A stretch of DNA of 64,000 nt from Ashinkailepas kermadecensis (taxonomy: Eukaryota > Arthropoda > Thecostraca > Neolepadidae), in NCBI GenBank assembly GCA_034440615.1, contig JAOTOM010004825.1, positions 186,001 through 250,000 on the forward strand, in the 5' to 3' direction. Shown one piece after another: positions 11,578 through 23,321 of this stretch (positions are counted from its first letter, which is position 1; every line of letters begins with the position of its first letter). Under the pieces are notes generated by a model. It saw only the letters and a list, made by a program, of their open reading frames with translations, did not search any database and had not been told where the DNA came from. Position numbers and translations under genes: made by a program.

Positions 11578-12513
11578 CCTGGTCCAAACATACATGGTGA
11601 TTTTAAAAGTTTCAAGGAAGTGCGCTTCACAAGTTTATTTTTATTCCACTATATGTGCCTGTATTGTGTGCCAAATTTTGGACGATGTCATGCATATTTA
11701 AAGGTCGCGCAAAATCTCATCTTTGGTTTCTCTCTTTTGCAGATGGCCTCCTCAGCACCGAGTACGCTAAGTGGACCAGAATGGTGGTTATTATGGAGTC
11801 CCCTTGAGTTTTTCTCAACTGCACGGCTTCCAACGCGAGGTGACGTACTTCGCATGTCACAATTCTTTCACCTGAAGCAGAAATTGCTTTTCCCGGAAAG
11901 CTTCAAGAAGACCCGTGAAGCCTGCTGTGCCATCTGGACGAGGGCAGGGATCCCTACCCTGCGGTTGGATTCCTGTGTGAGGAAGTTCATGGAGAGTTCA
12001 TGCGGGAATACCTCAACCCGAAGTCTGCGGGTTCTTTGAATGTCGTTAACGATGCAGCAGAAGGAGCTGTTTCTCTCATCCACACCTTCAACACATCGCT
12101 GACCAAGGATGAAGAGCAGAAACAATACCTACTCTGCCTCGTGGCTAATCACCGGCGCCGCCTCCCTGCTCCGACCAAGGGGGGACTGATGAAAGAGGGT
12201 AGATGCTGAATTGTAGAGGGACAGGTTGAAGTCCCACCTCATTTAGTCATTCAAGTTGGCACGATGAAGCATTATTATTTATTAAGGTTATTTTGTTTTC
12301 ATAGAAAATAGGAGCTATGCTATGCGAGAGAAGAACAAAAATTAGCATCCCTTCAGTTTCTCATCTGTCGGAAAAAAGACACCTTTTTACGCGACCCCTA
12401 AAATTAAACGATAATTCCTGAAAATTGGTCTATATGTTATTTATGAACAGTGTAACAAAATAAAACTTGTGGAGCTAACAATTTTTCAACTTTCCTTTTT
12501 TGGACCAGGCTAA
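11574..12513 (+). mobile_element. Short DNA transposon, TTAGCCTGGTCCAAA terminal inverted repeats
   Basis: The left end TTAGCCTGGTCCAAA (11574-11588) is the exact reverse complement of the right end TTTGGACCAGGCTAA (12499-12513), and both are embedded in (TA)n. The 940-bp element carries a frameshifted gene whose start and end resemble the two ends of the larger transposase at 50417-52858, so it looks like an internally deleted derivative of the same superfamily. The terminal TTAG is shared with the larger element (TTAGGGTGTCCCAG), although the rest of the terminus differs. Confidence 0.75.
11742..12209 (+). pseudogene. Internally deleted transposase remnant (N-terminal part fused to C-terminal part)
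   Basis: The ATG at 11742 directly follows TTCTCTCTTTTGCAG, a good 3' splice acceptor, so this may be the second exon of a spliced transposase gene. The first part contains PLEFFSTARLPTRGDVLRM and WTRAGIPTLRLD. These align by eye with PIEYFPFSKLPQNKSVIQRF and WKPSAIPVLKLS in the larger transposase on the minus strand near 52640-52490. After a frame change near 12000, the product has NVVNDAAEGAVSLIHTF and DEEQKQYLLCLVANHRRRLP, matching the VVNDGAERGIKLLQEL ... VVEWHRQSYG C-terminus of the larger copy. The catalytic core is missing, so this copy cannot encode an active enzyme. The family relation is my alignment by eye. Confidence 0.65.
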
Positions 12514-12519
12514 TATATA

Positions 12520-12595
<76 letters not shown>

Positions 12596-12952
12596 TATAT
12601 ATAGTCATATATATATTCATATATATATTCATATATATATTCATATATATATTCATATATATTCATATATATGTTCATATATATGTTCATATATATGTTC
12701 ATATATATGTTCATATATATGTTCATATATATATTCATATATATATTCATATATATATTCATATATATATTCATATGTATATTCATATGTATATTCATAT
12801 GTATATTCATATATATATTCATATATATATATTCATATATATATTCATATATATATTCATATATATATATTCATATATATATTCCTATATATATTCATAT
12901 ATATATTCATATATATATTCATATATATATTCATATATATATACATAATTTA
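12514..12952. repeat. (TA)n followed by a (TTCATATATA)n higher-order microsatellite
   Basis: A TA run (12514-12590) grades into about 36 units of 8-14 bp, mostly TTCATATATA with variants TTCATATATATG, TTCATATGTA and TTCCTATATA. Long Tyr/Ile/Phe frames on both strands (e.g. 12671-13045) reflect the repeat and are not genes. Confidence 0.95.
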
Positions 12953-14131
12953 TCATCTGAGATACTTATAGTGACATGCTCTAGTAGTAAAACCAACCTT
13001 GGTGACCTGGGGTCAAACTGCGACATTCAGGGCCATGTAATTTGATGTGCTGCATCCTTGATAGCCATGATGTTCCTAACATCATGAACATCAAATCTGG
13101 TATCAAGCGGTAGCCTGTGGTGAACACTCGAGTAGCATTTCAAGTCAAGACATGTAAAGTTCAAATGTCTGATTGAGTGCTTTGATGACCTCACCTTTCT
13201 TCCCTATGACTTAAATTTATAGAACATGGATGTCATTCGACGTTGCTTGTTGTACGGCATCACAAAAAAAAATATACGCATATATATACATGTATGCATC
13301 TATACATCTATATATATTTATATATGCATACATGTATAATGTATGCATATGCATACACATACACATATATATATATATATATATATAGTGCACACAATCA
13401 TATGGCTCCTGAGTCTGATACCAGTGAGGATCTGAATTGATACAAATATATGTCAGTCTGTTTGAGTTGCAAGCCAAGTCATACTTTGTGGGCTCTGAGT
13501 CTGAATTGAGCCAATCAAATAATTTTGACCTGCTCTGAATCATGAGTTGAATCAGGTATCAAGATCTATGAGTCACATGTGAGTCGACTAAAAGAAATTG
13601 GGTAGAGCACAAGTCTGCATGCTACAGTAGGTAGGCACACTTCAACTTAGGCTTACTTACCTAGGTGCCTAGGTAAATTTGCAGTATAAGGCATCATTTT
13701 TTAGTTTTGGGAATTTTTATTTGGTATACCATGTTTATGAATGTGGCTAAAATGGTGGGACCAATTATTTTCTGTGCGAATGCTTACTTTTCAGTTTGCT
13801 AGCAAAATAATCCAAAAAGGCAGTGTTGAGTTAGGTAACATAGCATAAAAAGAAATGTTAAACAAATAAAACACAAATGGAACATAACCTAACTTAGAAC
13901 AAACTAGCAAAACTTTGGAGAACAAGAAATAAAATTAAAAAAATTAAAATACCAAGCAAGTTATGTTCTGGTAATTCTCAACATGAAAAAAAACTAACTC
14001 AGCCTTGCTTAACCCAAGCTGTTTGAAATAAAAAAATCCTTTTTTAAAGAACCCTGGATTCTTTGACAACACATTCAACCACTAGGTCATATAGCGTCTC
14101 CAGCCTCTCACTGATTGGTTGCCTATGGATT
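12953..14131. other. No gene seen; TA/CATA-rich patch inside
   Basis: Low-copy-looking DNA. A (TA)/(CATA)-rich microsatellite occupies about 13275-13388, and AACCTAAC-type motifs occur near 13884. A CCTAGGTGCCTAGG word at 13660-13674 resembles the minisatellite starting at 14499. Confidence 0.5.
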
Positions 14132-14215
14132 CAGTAATGCTGCGGGTGGCAAGATTTGAACCAACAATCTTGGGATCGAAAGTCTGATACTCCACCAACC
14201 GAGCTACTGTGGCCA
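14132..14215 (-). other. tRNA-like sequence, probably SINE-related
   Basis: On the minus strand it reads GGCCACAGTAGCTCGGTTGG (close to the pol III A box consensus) and later GGTTCAAATCTTGCC (B-box-like). Spacing is tRNA-like but the arms pair imperfectly. A tRNA-derived SINE head or tRNA pseudogene is the likeliest explanation, and no anticodon is assigned. Confidence 0.45.
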
Positions 14216-14498
14216 AAATTAGAGTTTTTTTTCATTATTTTTGGTAAACTTTCAGTTATTATTGTGCTATAAGGTGGTAGGAAGAAAAGTTTTGACACAC
14301 ATTTCCTCCATAAAGCAAACAAATGTGTCAGGTTTGGCTAGGTTAGGCTGGTTTACATTTTTTTAATTGGGAAGTGTTTCAATTTTTTTTAAATTCACAC
14401 ATAAAATAAATCCTATCATCATCACATTCATAAACATGGTAATCCAAAGATAAATAAAAAAACAAGCAAAAACACCCTATAAAACAAATTCACATGTG
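14216..14498. other. No gene seen
   Basis: AT-rich sequence with a GGCTAGGTTAGGCTGG motif near 14337. No gene recognised. Confidence 0.4.
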
Positions 14499-15215
14499 CC
14501 CAGGTACCTAGGTGCCTAGATAGGTAGGTATCTAGGTACCCAGGTACCAGGTACCTGGGTGCCTAGATACCTACCCAGGTGCCTAGGTACGTACCTGGGT
14601 GCCCAGGTATGTACCTGGGTGCCTAGGTACATACATGGGTGCCTAGGCACCTACCTGGGTGCCTATGTACATACCTGTGTGCCTAGGTATGTACCCAGTT
14701 GCCTAGGTACCTACCCAGGTGCCTATGTACCTACCTGGATGCCTAGGTAGCTACCCAGGTGCCTAGGTACCTACCTGGGTGCCTATGTACCTACCTGGGT
14801 GCCTAGGTACCTACACGGGTGCCTAGGTACCTATGTACCTACCTGGGTGCCTAGGTACCTACCTGGGTGCCTAGGCACCTACCTGGTGCCTAGGTACCTA
14901 GGCACCTACCTGTGTGCCTAGATACCCACCCATGTGCCTAGGTACCTACACCGGGTGCCTATGGACATACCATAGTGCCTAAGGATCTACTCGGGTGCCT
15001 AGGGACCTACCCGGGTGCCTAGGAACCTACCTGGGTGCCTAGGAACCTACCCGGCTACCTAGGAACATACCCGGGTGCCTAGGAACCTACCCGGATGGCT
15101 AGGAACCTACCCGGGTGCCTAGGAACCTACCCGGGTGCCTAGGAACCAACCCGGCTACCTAGAAACCTACCCGGGTGCCTAGGAACCTAACCAGGTGCCT
15201 AGGTACCTACCTTCC
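14499..15215. repeat. 20-bp minisatellite, consensus CCTAGGTACCTACCTGGGTG
   Basis: About 35 imperfect tandem copies of a 20-bp unit. The unit holds two palindromic hexamers, CCTAGG and GGTACC, so single strands could form many small hairpins. The left half is dominated by TACCTACCTGGGTGCCTAGG and the right half by the variant ACCTACCCGGGTGCCTAGGA, so subfamilies have spread locally. A Cys/Pro/Tyr-rich frame at 14559-14750 is a product of the repeat. Related seed words occur at 13630-13680, 15270-15295, 33490-33515 and 34567-34585. Confidence 0.95.
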
Positions 15216-15848
15216 TAGGTACGAAGTTGGTGCGTTCTTTGATATCTGGTTTCACATTGGTACATTTACCTATATAGGTAGGTAGGTACCTAAAAAAGCA
15301 CAAACTGAGAACAACTGCGAGACTACACCAACCTTCTCACCTGCATCTACCAAATCCGACTGGAACAACCACAAAACTGCGGATTAAGACACGTGACAGC
15401 GAGTACCCGCGGCCGGCCGTAATTACTTATGCAAGAAAAGCCACGGCGGCCACGGCTATGAAAATACTAAGAGAGAGAGGATAACACCCACCTCTTTCAC
15501 GTCCTCATTTCCGGTCACACTGTAGGTATCTCCGTAGGCAAGTTTAGTAATTATACCTACTAAAGTTCCGGAAGTTTAGTAAACATTCCTACTAAACTCA
15601 CTTCCCCTCTTAGTAAATATACCTACGAAACCTTTTCGAGGATGTGTTGTGTCTATAGTTATCTTGGCTCCACCAACCTCCACAAATCTCCACTGGTCTT
15701 CCCGTCGCAAATCCAATGGTGATTTTTCCTCCACCAACCTCCACCAGTGGAGCAAAAGCTCCACCAGCCCGGGAGCAGGGTCCAATTGTGATTTTTCAGT
15801 TGAGCTCAATCACGGCGCACTTGCTCCATATATTTGCGCATAAACAAC
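15216..15848. other. Spacer with short repeated words, no gene seen
   Basis: Contains several TAGTAAA / CCTACTAAA words (15540-15625) and a locally duplicated CTCCACCAACCTCCAC word (15668-15760). A 77-codon minus-strand frame at 15576-15809 overlaps these repeats and has no known domain. Ends at the LINE target duplication. Confidence 0.5.
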
Positions 15849-15861
15849 GTCCTCTATCATA

Positions 15862-17512
15862 GGGATAGAGGACGTTGTTTTCCCTCTTCTCTAGGGAAAC
15901 GCCTTGAGGCAATCCAATCATCGTGCCTTCGTGTTATATGAGGAGCGTTCATAACCTCTCCGGTATCCGCGCTGCGGGTGGATCCGAATCTTCCGTCCTT
16001 ATCGGACCGCCGAATGTTTTCCATAATCCGATAACGGTCCAGAGCACACGAAACCATCCAGCATCTTCAGCGTTCAGACCGTGTCGGGCTCCAGGCCGCA
16101 GAAGGCACCTAAGACCAATCAACACCGTGGCAAGGCTCGCTGAAGTGGCTGCTGCAACGCTGGGAATGCCACTGCTGTCCATTGCAACAAAACCTCGTCT
16201 GTTTCCGTTCTGGCTTTACAACACATTACCCATCGAATATCTCTTCCACTTCAACAAGTCACAGACCACGGAATTTGAGGTGCGAGCGTCTTTCAATGAG
16301 TACAAAGGTGTACATAGTGATTATGAGTTTTTCTACACCGACGGCTCTGGTCACGGCGAAAAGGCTGGTGCAGCCGCTGTGGGTCGGAACTTCCGCTTCG
16401 GCACGAGACTCCCTAATTTCTCTACCGTTTTCACCTCTGAACTATATGCAATGAAAATCGCTTTGTCGCATATCAAAGAAGTCGGCATTGCTCAGGCAAT
16501 TATCAGTACGGACTCCCGAGCTTCCTTACAGGCATTACACAGACATCACAACATCGAACACCCTTATGTGTTGGAGCTGATCGAAATGTGGCATTCTCTT
16601 CCTCCTTCGCAGAATGTTATTTTCTTATGGATCCCTGGACATTTTGGAATACCGGGAAATGTACGAGCTGATACCTGGCGAACGAATCCATTCTCTCACC
16701 GACGCCGCTGGATATTCCCCTTGCGCTCTCCGATGTCTTACATCAAACAAAAATGTGCCTCGCAAACTACCTACAAAATGAATGGAGAACCACGCACTGC
16801 AGCCATTTTTACAACATCAAACCGACTCTGGCTCGTGGTCCACCAGCTCGCAAAACAGTCGTGAACTGGAGGTGACATTGGCTCGACTGCGGCTTGGCCA
16901 TACGAGACTGACCCATGGCCATCTTTTTGATCGTTCCTCGCCCCCGCTCTGCAATGAGTGTGATGTTCGCCTGACATTAGAGCACATATTAATCAGCTGC
17001 CCAAAACATCGCACGGAAAGACGGCTTGTAGAAAACTACTTGCAGGCACGCAACCTCGACGCAAATCTCGGCAATCTACTCGGGAACAACCACCCAGACC
17101 TGGTAAGTAAAGTTTTCGGTTATATAACTGAAGGTCGGTTAATAGAAGAAATTTAGTAGGTCTCAAAATGGATTTCCGCCATCGTGGTCACTTATTCGTG
17201 TATTCCCCAATATTGTCCGGTTTTTTTCACCCTAGGTTCATGCACTTCGTGGGCGCTTCCCGGGTGGGATTCTACACCTACCTCGGATGTGTAAGCTTGA
17301 TGCGTGCATCCTGAGTTTTCCCCTGATATCTCTTTATTACACACACAAAAATGGCTTTAAGCGGTAATCTCCTGGACCCACCGCTTTAACGTAACTTGCT
17401 TCGCCACACTGCGAGCTTATCCCTTGGCGTGCGGGATAATGCTCGCAGTGGCCTGCTTCCCCTGGCGAATCTTAGGAAAGCCATTAACAAAAAAAAAGAA
17501 AGAAAAAAAAAA
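15862..17512 (+). mobile_element. 5'-truncated I-like LINE (RNase H end) with 13-bp target duplication
   Basis: A 1651-bp insertion flanked by perfect GTCCTCTATCATA copies at 15849-15861 and 17513-17525. It ends in an A-rich tail (AACAAAAAAAAAGAAAGAAA... at 17487-17512), as expected for target-primed reverse transcription. Only the end of ORF2 (RNase H and C-terminal zinc-like region) and the 3' UTR remain. The first 17 bp after the left target copy (GGATAGAGGACGTTGTT, 15863-15879) are the reverse complement of the target sequence just outside, giving a hairpin at the 5' junction. Confidence 0.9.
15923..17156 (+). pseudogene. LINE ORF2 C-terminal part: RNase H and CCHC-like tail
   Basis: The first frame contains the RNase H catalytic signatures in order: Asp in FYTDGSGHGEKAGAAAV (about 16335), Glu in FTSELYAMKIALSHIKE (about 16433), Asp in ISTDSRASLQALHRHH (about 16503) and the last Asp in LWIPGHFGIPGNVRAD (about 16625). 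Just after this the frame breaks (near 16675). The product continues in another frame with RLRLGHTRLTHGHLF, then CNECDVRLTLEHILISCP, the Cys/His motif found at the C-terminus of I-like and Jockey-like LINE ORF2 proteins, and ends at 17153. RNase H places it with I-like rather than CR1 elements. Upstream RT and endonuclease are absent. Confidence 0.85.
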
Positions 17513-17525
17513 GTCCTCTATCATA

Positions 17526-17929
17526 TGAATATCATCTTCATGCATGAACTGAATGCCAAGTTCAACCTTCGCAAAGGAAATATTAAATCACTACTACAAC
17601 TATGAACAATAATGGAAGTAACAGATGCAGACCACAAAACATCCTTTTTGAGGCCTTTGATCTACGTCATTCGGCCCGAGGGAAGATGTTACTTTACCGG
17701 CCGGATCCGCCGCAATTCCCGTGCTCATAAGTACCGCCGTTCTCCGGCGCTGACTAAAAACCTACTCGAGCCCGATCGACGAGGTCGGGCAAGTTGAGAT
17801 GAGGAAAAGTCAGCATCGGGTAGAGAAGCGCCTCGGGGCCGAGGGAGCCCGGCGGGTCCAGACACGAGATTATATGCTGTATGTTAAGAAGGCAGGCTGT
17901 AACCAACCGCAAAACAAGGGGAGACGATG
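17526..17929. other. No gene seen
   Basis: Spacer between the LINE target duplication and the GGGCCC/AAAAA array. A short GC-rich inverted patch (CTCGAGCCCGATCGACGAGG, 17764-17783) is the only structure noticed. Confidence 0.4.
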
Positions 17930-18440
17930 CCTAGTGACGATGCCCGCCCTAAGGATCACACCGGAGCCCATGAAAAAATCACATTGGGAGCCCCAAGAAG
18001 TCGCGCAGAGACCGCTGAAAATGACTGGGCCCCAAAAATTGTAACGAGGCCCCTGAAAATTACATTGGGGCGCCAAGAATCGCTTCATGGCTGCCAAAAA
18101 ATGACCCTGTCTGGGGTTGCCAAAAAGTGGGACCGGGGCCCTGAAAATACCATTGAGGCCTCAAAACGTCGCACCGGGCCCCATTAAAATCACACTTTGG
18201 GCCAAGAAGTCGTGCGGTGGTCATCAAGAATGACGCTGGGGGACCCAAAGACTGGCCGGGCCCCTAAAAATCACGCTGGTGGGCTCAAAAGTTCGAGCCG
18301 GGAGACCCTGAAAATCACGCTGGGACTCCCAAAAAGGTCATGCGGTGGCCCTTGAAAATCACGATGGTGGCCCCAAAGAGATGGACCGGGCCCCTGAAAA
18401 TCACGCTAGGTGCTTAAAAGATTGGGGCATGCCCATGTGC
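17930..18440 (-). repeat. Degenerate GGGCCC/AAAA word array (minus-oriented copy)
   Basis: A string of units alternating a GC word and an A-run, such as GGGCCCCTGAAAATCACGCT and GGGCCCCATTAAAATCACAC, recurring every 20-35 bp with strong divergence. Read on the minus strand it matches the composition and word order (GGGGCCC, then GCGTGATTTTTAGGGGCC) of the arrays at 29392-32198 and 36405-37510. Short frames here have no domain. Confidence 0.75.
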
Positions 18441-19938
18441 CATGTCCCGCTCTTTGCATGATGGGTTGGCGTGGCACTCTGCTCTTGGATCCGCCGCTTA
18501 TGAGACCTGTATATTGTGTGATGTGATCTGAATTGTGTACCTGATGTCCTCAGCGGTTGGTGTGATGTTTCGTACATAATTCACGATATCGTTTACGGTT
18601 TATCCCTCATTCCATTCCATCATGTATGCAGCATATATTTTTGGCTTACCATCTGCCTTGTTTTTGTCATGGGCTAATGCAAATGTGGAAAAGGAATATT
18701 AAGTGTGCGGAAGCAACACATAACAATTTACCATTTGTTCCCGCCTAGGTGTAGTTTCCCAACCAAATTATCACATTTTATATTTGAAACTACCATCACT
18801 GTGCGTGTGTAGTGTGAGCTTTCCGGACTTAGCTTCGGCCAGGGGATCTCAGCATTGCGTACACGGATAGGTCAGAGGCGGATCCAGAAATTTCCATGGC
18901 GACACTCGTCTGGGGGAGGGGGCGACATTTCCTCGGAGGACCGCCGCTGCGAAAGTCCCTGGAAGTGCATATTTTCCTGAATGTCTGTTCAGAGGAGGGA
19001 TGTGTGCACTCGATCATACTGAAAAGGGCACCGTTTACCCTCAAGAGGGCGCATATCTCCTTAGAGCAGCGTCTTCGGATGAAAATTAAGCGCGGGGGTC
19101 GTTGCACTCTAGTATTCCCAGACAGGTACTCCGGTCAGATGGGCGCCATCTTTCCATGCGGGGAGGGGCATACCCCAGTGCTCTCATGTATCCGTCCCTG
19201 AGGTAGTTGCACTCTTAAGGTATACACAACAATGCCCCTGGTAGCTGCCTAGCATAGGTGTAGGTTACTGAAAATTATCACGAGAGCACAATACACAAAG
19301 GCAATGGCCAGGTCCAAATGGATTAATGGGCACCACATTAAGGTCCAATGTTAGAAGTTGAAATTATTGGAAGGGCACATCCAACACAGGGAGGGGGAGC
19401 AAGTGTCTTCCCAGGCACTGGCACTACTCCGACCGTAAGGCAGTACAGTACATGAGGAAGATCGTCGGCATTCGGTAAGCAAACATTAGCATATTTCATG
19501 TTTGTTTAGAAATATTCATCATGCCACATCTCAGCAACACAATCAGACTTTTATAAATGTGCTGCACATGGATACCTACACGGGAGTGCTTAGTTCGTTT
19601 CAAGGAGGCATCTCATGAATTTTCATAATCCATGCTTTTTCTCGGATTTCTCGACGGGGAACTTATCCCCACCTGCTCCGCTGAATGTAGTGACACAGCA
19701 AATACCCATCCCATAAAAAGGTTACTGACATATTACGCGCGAACTGTTAAAAACCAGCATCAACAGCCCTTCAACACACACTCCAAGCGTAAGCGGTCCG
19801 CAGCCTGCCGCCTTTCGTGTCACACTCGCCTGGACTGCCATCTGGTGGCAGAAACTTCGCGATGTCTCCCATTATGAGCCCAAAGGGCCCTTTTTGGTTG
19901 CACTCTGGATACTGAACCAGTGCCCACCAAATCCGTCG
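18441..19938. other. No gene seen
   Basis: About 1.5 kb. A terminus-like word, GAGGCGGATCCAGAAATTT, lies at 18877, followed by G-rich sequence. Words of this kind often mark DNA-transposon ends in animal genomes, but no partner end was found. Frames of 80-101 codons (18896-19201; 19632-19877) lack recognisable domains. Confidence 0.45.
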
Positions 19939-20318
19939 ATCAGCCCTCCCTGGAATACCGAAAAGCAAGCTCTCTTTTCTTACAATGAGTGTCTATGCTG
20001 TTTTTAAACATGTTCAGTGTGCTGCTACTAACAATGGTTTCTGGCAGCTGGTTCCAATGTTCTGCTACCCTGTTGGTGAAGAAAGACTGTCTTAACCTTG
20101 TCCTGCTGTGATTTACTTTAATTTTGGATTGATGACCTCTAATTGCATCATTTCTGTTAAATTGAAACATTTCCTTGAGATATCCCTGTTTCTAAGTGGT
20201 GCAGGTTTTATGGCTCATCTGACCTCTATCAGAGGGATGACTTGCACTTCTCTGAGAAGGGGGTGCAAGTGTTAGGCAAAGTATACGAACATGTCCTTCA
20301 GGGAAACTAGATAATGGG

Positions 20319-23300
20319 GTGGGGAGGGAAGAATTGGCATTGCCATCTCAGGGATATGTCAATAGTGACAGCATAGGCAATAGAACCTCACAGTCAGCAA
20401 ATAGGGGTAGCAGTAGATCAAGGGGGCAGAGTGGTGGCTCATCCAGAGATGATAGAGCTACTCAACATAAAAAAGCCAAAGAGGGTCATGGAACTTTTGT
20501 TAAATGCATGATGCTTAATGCTCAGAGCATTCGATCCAAATTTTATGAGTTCAAGTGTTATGTTGCTGAGGAGAAACCAGATTTTGTTTGCATTACTGAG
20601 GCATGGGTCAGTGAGGGATATTTTGGGGATAGCTTGCAGGACTATGAGATCCAGGGATACAATATGTTTTCATGCAATAGGGGTCCAGCAGTGAAAGGGG
20701 GTGGTGTAATGCTCTATGTGAATAGCTTATACAGTTCTCAAAAAGTAGTAGATGGGGTGAAAAATGTGTCTGTGGAGTCCATTTGGCTTGATGTTGCTGT
20801 GGGAAAAGGCAACAACAATAAACTGAGGATAGGAGCTTTGTATCGATCAGGAACCTTGCCACATTCTCAGCAACTGGAGCTTGATAAGGTGATTTGTGAG
20901 GAAATCAGTAGAAACTTTCAGAGGAAATGCCTTATTCTTGGTGACTTTAATCTAAAAGGATATGAAAATGTTGGTGTTGGCTCCCCATCATGTAAACTGT
21001 TTAGGAAATGCCTTGAAGAGCCTTGTTCTTACACCAGTTTGTAATGGAACCAACCAGGCAGGGCTCATTCTTGGACCTTGTCTTCTCAGATTTAAGTGAT
21101 TTAGTTCAAGACTTGACTGTAGGAGAAACTCTGGGAAGAAGTGACCATAACATAGTGAGATTCAAGGCACAGGCATCAGGGACAATCAAGGATAATTTGG
21201 CAAAGATTCCAAATTTTAACAGGGCAGACTTTGCCTGCATGAGAGAGGCTTTAAGGGCCATAAAATGGGAAGAAGAATTCTTTGATTTAAATGCCTGTGA
21301 AATGTGGGAAAAGTTCAAATCCTACTTGAGGGAAATTCAGATTAGACATGTCCCCCAAAAGCAAAGGCGGAAAAGAAAGGTAGGAAAGCCAGCATGGCTT
21401 ACACCAGATGTGATGAAAGCAATTAAGGCTAAGAAAGGTGCATTTAGAGTATTTAAGGAGGGTTCAAATATCGTAAATCTAAGGTCGTATAAAAAATCTA
21501 GAGACGCTGTGAAGCAGAAAATCAGAGCAGCAAAGCGAGCAAAAGAATTGGATTTGGCTAGGAACTGTAATGGGGACAGTAAAAAGTTCTTTAGTTTCTA
21601 CAAGCTAAGTAAAGTTTCAAGCACAATTGGTCCACTGGATGTAAATGGGACTATATTGAGTGAGGATAGTGAGATGGTTGAGGAGCTGAGCAAGCAGTTT
21701 AAATCAGTGTTTACAGTGGAGGATGTGACTAATCTGCCAACCGTGAACCACAGTTCAGCGACAGGTGATCAGATACACGATGTTGATTTCATTGATAGTG
21801 ATATTGTTTTCAATTATATCAGAAAAATAAAGACAAACAAGGCAGCAGGACCCGATGGAATTTATGCTAGGGTATTGCGGGAGGCTGAAAAGGAAGTGGC
21901 AATTCCACTTAGTATAAAATTTTGTAGATCAGTTTCGCAAAATGAAATTCCAACAGATTGGAAAAGGGCAAATGTAGTTCCTATTTTCAAGAAAGGAGAA
22001 AAAGGGAATGTTGAAAACTATAGGCCAGTAAGCCTCACATCCCTAGTATGCAAGGTACTCGAATCAATTATCAAGGATAGAATAGTTAGTTTTCTGGAAG
22101 GAAACAGATTGATTCAAGATACTCAACATGGGTTTAGAAAAGGGCGATCGTGCATCACAAATCTCTTGGACTTTTTTAATTTTGCTACAGAACAATTTGA
22201 TCAGGGAAATCAGGTTGATGTAGCATATCTTGACTTTAGTAAGGCCTTTGACAAGGTACCCCATAAACGGTTAATGATGCAGCTTCAGGTCCATGGTATT
22301 GCAGGTAGCATCCTAAAATGGATAGAGTTGTGGCTTTCAGATAGACAGCAGAGAGTGATGCTAAATGGTACAAAGTCATCATGGCAAAATGTTCTAAGTG
22401 GAGTCCCCCAGGGATCGGTACTGGGGCCACTATTGTTCATTATATATGTGAATAGCATTGAATGTGGCCTAAGCAGTAAGGTTTTGAAATTTGCGGATGA
22501 TTTGAAGATCTTTAGGGCAAAAACAGGGCAAAATGAGCAGGTTTTGCTGCAGAAAGACTTAGACGAGCTAGTGAAGTGGTCCGAAAAATGGCAAATGAAG
22601 TTTAATTTTGATAAGTGCAAAGTCATGCATATAGGTAGGCAGCATATGAAGGCTCCATACTTGATGGGTGGCCAAGTACTATCCGTTACTCAGCAGGAGA
22701 AGGACTTAGGTGTTATTTTGAACACAAAATTGGGGGCATCAGAACAGACCAAAAAAGCCAGGAAGAAGGCACTAAGAATGCTTGGGGCAATACAGAGGAA
22801 TGTGTCATACAAAAGTGAGGAGGTCATCAGGAAGCTTTACTGTGCATATGTCAGGCCACATTTGGAATACTGTGTCCAAGCTTGGTCCCCTAGTTATGAG
22901 AAAGATTGTTGGCTTTTAGAGAGAGTACAAAAGAGGGCAACAACAAATGGTTAATGGTATAGGCAACCTGGAATATGAGGAAAGACTGAAGAAATTGAAC
23001 ATGTTTTCACTTAGATATAGAAGGCTGAGAGGAGATCTCATCGAGGTTTTTAAATTTGTTCATGATCAGGAACAGGGATATCTCAGGGAAATGTTTGAAT
23101 TGAACAGAAATGATGCAATTAGAAGTCATCAATTCAAAATTAAAGTTAATCACAGCAGGACAAGGTTAAGACAGTCTTTCTTCACCAACAGGGTAGTAGA
23201 ACACTGGAACCAGCTGCCAGGAACCATTGTCAGTAGCAACACACTGAACATCTTTAATAACGGCATAGACAATCATTATAAGAATAGGGGGATTGTTTTT

Positions 23301-23321
23301 CTGTATTCCAGGAAAGGTTGA
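20319..23321 (+). pseudogene. CR1-like ORF2 (endonuclease, reverse transcriptase), two frameshifts
   Basis: The N-terminal AP-like endonuclease shows MLNAQSIRSK, CITEAWVSEGYF, LILGDFNLKGYEN and, after the first frameshift, GRSDHNIVRF. The frame breaks near 21019 compared with the other copies. From 21023 the frame continues through the reverse transcriptase: NKAAGPDGIYARVL, YRPVSLTSLVCKVLE, QHGFRKGRSC, AYLDFSKAFDKVPH, GVPQGSVLGPLLF and the catalytic box KFADDLKIF. A second frameshift near 22935 (one extra base in CAACAACAAATGG) shifts the C-terminus, which continues from 22947 (RRLRGDLIEVFKF ... WNQLPGTIVSS) to 23321. No RNase H follows, as expected for the CR1/L2 group. Only two small lesions suggest fairly recent activity of the family. 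Confidence 0.9.

Noticed and set aside
14499..15215. CRISPR array
   Set aside because: The units are contiguous 20-bp tandem repeats without unique spacers, in a eukaryotic context.
18877..18900. DNA-transposon terminus (GAGGCGGATCCAGAAATTT)
   Set aside because: Looks terminus-like but no inverted partner or target duplication was found nearby.
20194..20200. Twin-priming inversion to explain the head-to-head CR1 pieces at 19939-20193 and 20194 onward
   Set aside because: The minus-strand piece is the C-terminal end of the other CR1 copy and rejoins it at 23887, so nested insertion explains both.
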